A DNA stretch of 46,155 bases from Scenedesmus sp. ARA3 (taxonomy: Eukaryota > Chlorophyta > Chlorophyceae > Sphaeropleales > Scenedesmaceae), in the NCBI GenBank assembly GCA_004335835.1, contig RWJK01001222.1:1-46155 (forward strand). The letters are read 5' to 3'. The position numbers were made by a program, and so were the translations under genes. The notes under the pieces were generated by a model. The model did not search any database. It saw only the letters and a list, made by a program, of their open reading frames with translations, and was not told the DNA's origin. Positions 42,874 to 46,155 of the stretch are shown one piece after another; the first letter of the stretch is position 1, and each line of letters opens with the position of its first letter.

Positions 42874-45800
42874 AGATGTTGCTGCATGCACATGCATGTG
42901 ACTGCGCCTGATGTGCTCAACATGCAATTTGTATCAGCGGAAGGTTGGCTGCTGCTGACAGCTGAAATGCCTATCAGCTCTGTTGTTGCATACGCGTTGC
43001 ACACGCACACATTGCAGCCGGCTTGCAAGACAACCATGCATGTGTGGGCGCCCCATGCCGCGCTTTGCAAGTGCTTTGGCTAGCGCTGTGCACACGATGC
43101 ACGCAACAGCTCGCTCTAACGGCCAGCTGCAGAAATGCCAGTGCTTAAAGTGCAGCCCCTTGGAGGCATGTGCAGGCCACGCTGTAGTGCTGCCAGCTCT
43201 TTTGCAGTGCAAAAGGCGCTGAGGCGACAAGGTGGTCGACTTCAGCTATCATCAGCATCATGTCACCATTCAAGCGCCCCATAAAAGCAGCTGAAAGAAG
43301 AGGAGGAGAGAAAAGAGCAAGAAGCACAACGCCATCACTTGTGCATGTGTTCCTCCAGCATGTGTAACGCTGTCTTTTCTGGTAGGCTATCACCCTACCT
43401 CCGCAAGTGCTCCCAGTCCAAGCAGCACCTTTTGTACAGCCGCAGCTAAAACCGCTGCTGGGTGCAGGGGTCAAGCTGCAGGTGCCATCAGACAGGGGCA
43501 TGCCAGCACATGGGTTGTCTGCGCAGGCGTCTGCAGCAAGCAGTTTCAGCAAGCCGCGGTCAGAAGATCGCAGCCGCAGCTGCTGCAGCACCTTAACTGA
43601 TGTGCGTTCAGCTGGCACAGTAGGAGTGTGACGGGTGAGCTGGACGGGCATGCAGCGTTGCATATGAACGCCGGTAGCAAGCCAGCTTCTGTCAGAGATG
43701 CCAATGAATCATTGGAAAAGCCGTTTGGCGGATGATGTGGCTGCTTATAATAGGGAAGCGTCACGTCGTCAATCAACGCATGCGCACGCACTGAGCAGTT
43801 GCACGCAACATGCTGAGCAGCTGCACACATAATGCGGAGCATTTGCACGTCACATGCTCAGCAGCTGCACGCCACATGCTTTACGTTCCGATTTCTTTTC
43901 AAGTTAAGCGCAGCTTGCATGCCTTGCATCAATGCACAGCATAGGAGCTTCTGACGCCGCTTCAACATGGCATTGCTGTGACCACGACACGTGGCATTGC
44001 TGTGAGCACAACTCGGTACCATGCGGGTGATGCAGTGCATCCAGGGACAGTATCTGCTGCTGCTGCCACTGCTGCTGCTGCTGCTGCTGCTTCATGCCTC
44101 ACCTGGAGGGAGCACAAGTTGCCCCTAATGGGTGACACCTGTGGGCAGGACATGATATTTCAGAGTTTCAGCTTATGTTGAGTTAGTAGTGTGCATGCAG
44201 GTGGAGGGATCGGCTGCAGCTGCGCATACACAAGCGTGCGTGCCTGCAGGCGCTTGACGTGTAGTACAACTTGCAGCGCACAAAGTCCTGCCGCACTCGC
44301 CTGGTGTACAGGCAGCGGTCAGCGCCAGCTGCAAAGAGCTGTACACACACATACAGAGGGGATGCGTATGCACAAATCTAACGAAAAATAAGATAGGTAC
44401 ATATACAATGGGGGTCTTGGGCCATGCTGCAGAGCACGCACGCATGGACGCACACGCGCATGCACTCACGCACACACACACGCTTGTGCGTAAACACATG
44501 CAATGCACCCCAGCCCCACCCAATCCGATTCCTCGTCCTTTGCCTGCTGTGTGGCTAGTCTGGAGCCAACTCGGTAGTCATACACAGACTATGCACCACA
44601 TCCTCACCTAATGCGTAGGCAGGCCCGACAGCCACCTGCAGTGCTGCCTGCAGGTCAGATTGGCTCTCCACAGCTCCAACTTTGGAAACCACAAAGCTGT
44701 AGATGGCAGTAACGGCCTTGGCTGCTGCTCCGCGACGGTTGCTTCCCGTGGTGCATGTGCTGTTGACAAGCTTGACGCTCGCCGCAAACTGTGGGGCGGT
44801 GCGGGCTGCCACCTCCCGAAGGAAAGTGGCTGCCAGCTGCTGCTGGGTTGCGTCGTTGCAGGCGCCCGTGGTGGCGGCGGAGACGCTGATGGCGATGCCC
44901 GGCAAGCTGCCGTTGGTCACTGCACGCAACATGCGGAGCAGTTGCATGCACCATGCTGAGCAGCTGCAAGCACCATGCTGAGCCGCACGCATCACGGGGC
45001 TGCTGTTTTGACAACTTCAAAGGTGATTATACATTGTGCCATATTTGTCTTGAACACTTGCAACAGCAACACTTGCGGTTGGAGATGCCTTCACGAAACG
45101 GTTGCTGTTGGCATGTGGCGTATTTGGACTGCACAAGACCCTGCCCTACGCGTACGTTCACACGCTTGCATTGTCTCGGTGAACACTCTGCTTGACTTAC
45201 AGCTGCACTCCTGGGCAGTGGCATTCCAGGTAGCACCAGGAACACAGGCGCAGGAAATGGTGTCGCCGGCGCTGATGCATTGTCCAGTGGAGAACCGTAC
45301 ACCAGCGCAGCGCTGGCCGCCAAAGCGGAGGCAAGGGAACATGCCTGGCAGCACACAAAAGCACAGCAACACGATTGGGCTCAGTGAAGGCAACCACACA
45401 GACACATACTGTACAGCAGGTGGTTTATTCAAGGAAAGCACGTGTTTCCTTGAAACACATGCATTGAACTGCATGATGAAAGCACAGGTGTACTCAGTGG
45501 AGGCAACCACACAGACAAGCAGCCTCCCATGATGCTCGTATATGAAGAGCCACCGCAACTTTCAGCTGCCGCATGATGCGCCGGTGTCTGGCTGTATTGA
45601 TGAGACTGGTGCAGGCAGGAGTGCCCTTTTCACGGCAGTTATGTTTAGCAGCATGCACTGCAAGCACAGCACTCACTGTTTGCGAAGCAGTCGCCTTGTC
45701 TCTTCACGAACTTGCCGTTCACGCAGAGGGCAGCCAGCACCGCAGACGGTACAAAGTTCTCGGCACAGCTCTTTGCTTGGCACCATTCACCATCCAAGGT

Positions 45801-46031
45801 GATGTTGCAGGCCCAGACTGCATTGGGAAAGATGTCTTCGCTTGGATTTCCAGTACACGCGCCTTCATCCAGAACGCACCAGAGGCACAGCAGCAGCAGC
45901 ATGTGACGCAGGTCTGAAGCAGTATGCAAGCATGCGAGGCCTAGTTGGCTGCCAGGGCACTGGTGCAATGCGTCATTGAACAGCCCTTGCAGTGCGTGCA
46001 GCGCTGTGTGGTGTCCACCCAGCTGCACCAT
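38554..46031 (-). CDS. Cys-rich modular extracellular protein with C-terminal Hedgehog-type Hint domain (5' partial)
   Basis: Minus-strand exons: (about 46031)..45677, 45344..45201, 44919..44608, an uncertain exon starting near 44328, 43530..43399, 42815..42678, 41975..41793, 41200..41045, 40490..40387, 40068..39614, 39298..38554. Most Cys-rich exons are flanked by phase-1 introns. Two EGF-like modules are clear (CADNPCAGMPLSDGTC...SCGCTKGAAW; CAGNPCSADPNSNGTC...KCGCKSGYGW). The exon at 44919 codes a non-Cys-rich module (TNGSLPGIAISVSAATTG). The exon at 40068 ends with a Hint start: ACFPAHATVLLPDGSSRRMDAL, where Cys is the expected nucleophile. The last exon continues WGHRQAGSM, ELSADHFVLT (conserved His) and GLYAPFTLGGSIIVDGVVASS, as in Hedgehog Hog domains, then a hydrophobic tail. 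Hint domains self-cleave; a secreted or wall-surface precursor is inferred. The true start is not visible; MLLLLCLWCV near 45910 may be a signal peptide. Confidence 0.82.
39299..39382 (-). repeat. CTG run at the acceptor of the Hint last exon
   Basis: About 80 nt of nearly pure CAG on the plus strand (CTG on the minus strand), interrupted by atcagcagttg and tag. It abuts the AG at 39300-39299 that precedes the last exon, so the triplet run is the 3' splice-site tract. Confidence 0.88.
42015..42250. repeat. Minisatellite and (ATGA/ATGC)n microsatellite in a Hint-gene intron
   Basis: From 42015 to 42100 a roughly 21-24 bp unit (ccacaacagcagcgtcaact and variants) repeats about four times. From 42169 to 42250 four-base units atgc, then atga/aacg, repeat. 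Both lie in the intron upstream of the exon starting at 41975. Confidence 0.75.
42843..42872 (-). repeat. CTG run upstream of an EGF-like exon acceptor
   Basis: Ten CAG units on the plus strand (CTG on the minus strand) lie 28 bp upstream of the exon start at 42815, within the expected pyrimidine tract. Confidence 0.85.
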
Positions 46032-46095
46032 CCAGGGGCCATACGCATACCATCTCAGATGTGCCAGGACCCACCTTTAACTATCCTCTCTCATA

Positions 46096-46155
<60 letters not shown>
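46096..46155 (+). repeat. (GCT)20 microsatellite at the window end
   Basis: Twenty uninterrupted GCT units run to the last base. The sequence probably stops here because the repeat could not be assembled further; on the minus strand this is an AGC run upstream of the Hint gene's first visible exon. Confidence 0.95.

Noticed and set aside
44190..44328. Additional Cys-rich exon of the Hint gene (CTPGECGRTLCAASC...CVC)
   Set aside because: The cysteine spacing looks right but the phase at its acceptor (44328) does not match the exon before it, and no donor restores phase 1; mentioned only as uncertain in the gene model.

Overview
The window looks like nuclear DNA of a green alga (Chlorophyta). 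The genes are split by many GT-AG introns. They include plant-type proteins (WEE1 kinase, a plant-like FAD oxidoreductase, a plant-type TPR plus J-domain protein). Proteins carry long Gln/Ala/Ser runs from CAG/CTG triplets, and TGTAA, the usual chlorophyte poly(A) signal, lies downstream of several stops. The CTG richness and intron style suggest Sphaeropleales (Scenedesmus/Tetradesmus type), but that is inference. No bacterial operons, CRISPR arrays, rRNA or convincing tRNA were seen.

Layout: 1-800, a 28-bp minisatellite in two arrays. 2114-4126 (-), an unrecognised Q/H/G-rich protein. 4582-10005 (+), WEE1-like cell-cycle kinase, divergent from the previous gene. 11057-12496 (+), secreted expansin-like protein. 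14971-23297 (-), a ~1,740-residue TPR/J-domain co-chaperone with a 140-N assembly gap inside. 24004-25579 (-), CZIB/DUF866 protein. 26195-29359 (+), EIPR1/TSSC1-like WD40 protein, divergent from CZIB. 29877-32842 (+), organelle-targeted FAD-dependent oxidoreductase. 32843-36230, tandem copies of the 3' end of that gene, interrupted by a 2,634-bp terminal-inverted-repeat element (33181-35814). 36990-38060, a degenerate long-period repeat. 38554-beyond 45677 (-), a Cys-rich modular protein ending in a Hedgehog-type Hint domain. The window ends inside (GCT)20, so the 5' end of this last gene is not visible. The genes are mostly unrelated housekeeping or cell-surface functions and do not form one pathway.

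The most striking signal is a repeated structural theme. In four neighbouring genes (WEE1, TPR/J protein, EIPR1, FAD oxidoreductase) an exon-intron junction has been tandemly duplicated 2 to 6 times. Each unit is about 105-180 bp and carries one splice site plus the adjoining 35-70 nt of coding sequence. Copies of acceptor-side junctions always lie upstream of the intact exon and copies of donor-side junctions always lie downstream. The introns are therefore filled with near-perfect decoy splice sites, and the assembly gap falls inside one such array. Exon coordinates below were derived by hand from splice motifs, reading-phase continuity and family similarity recalled from memory; no alignment or search was run.
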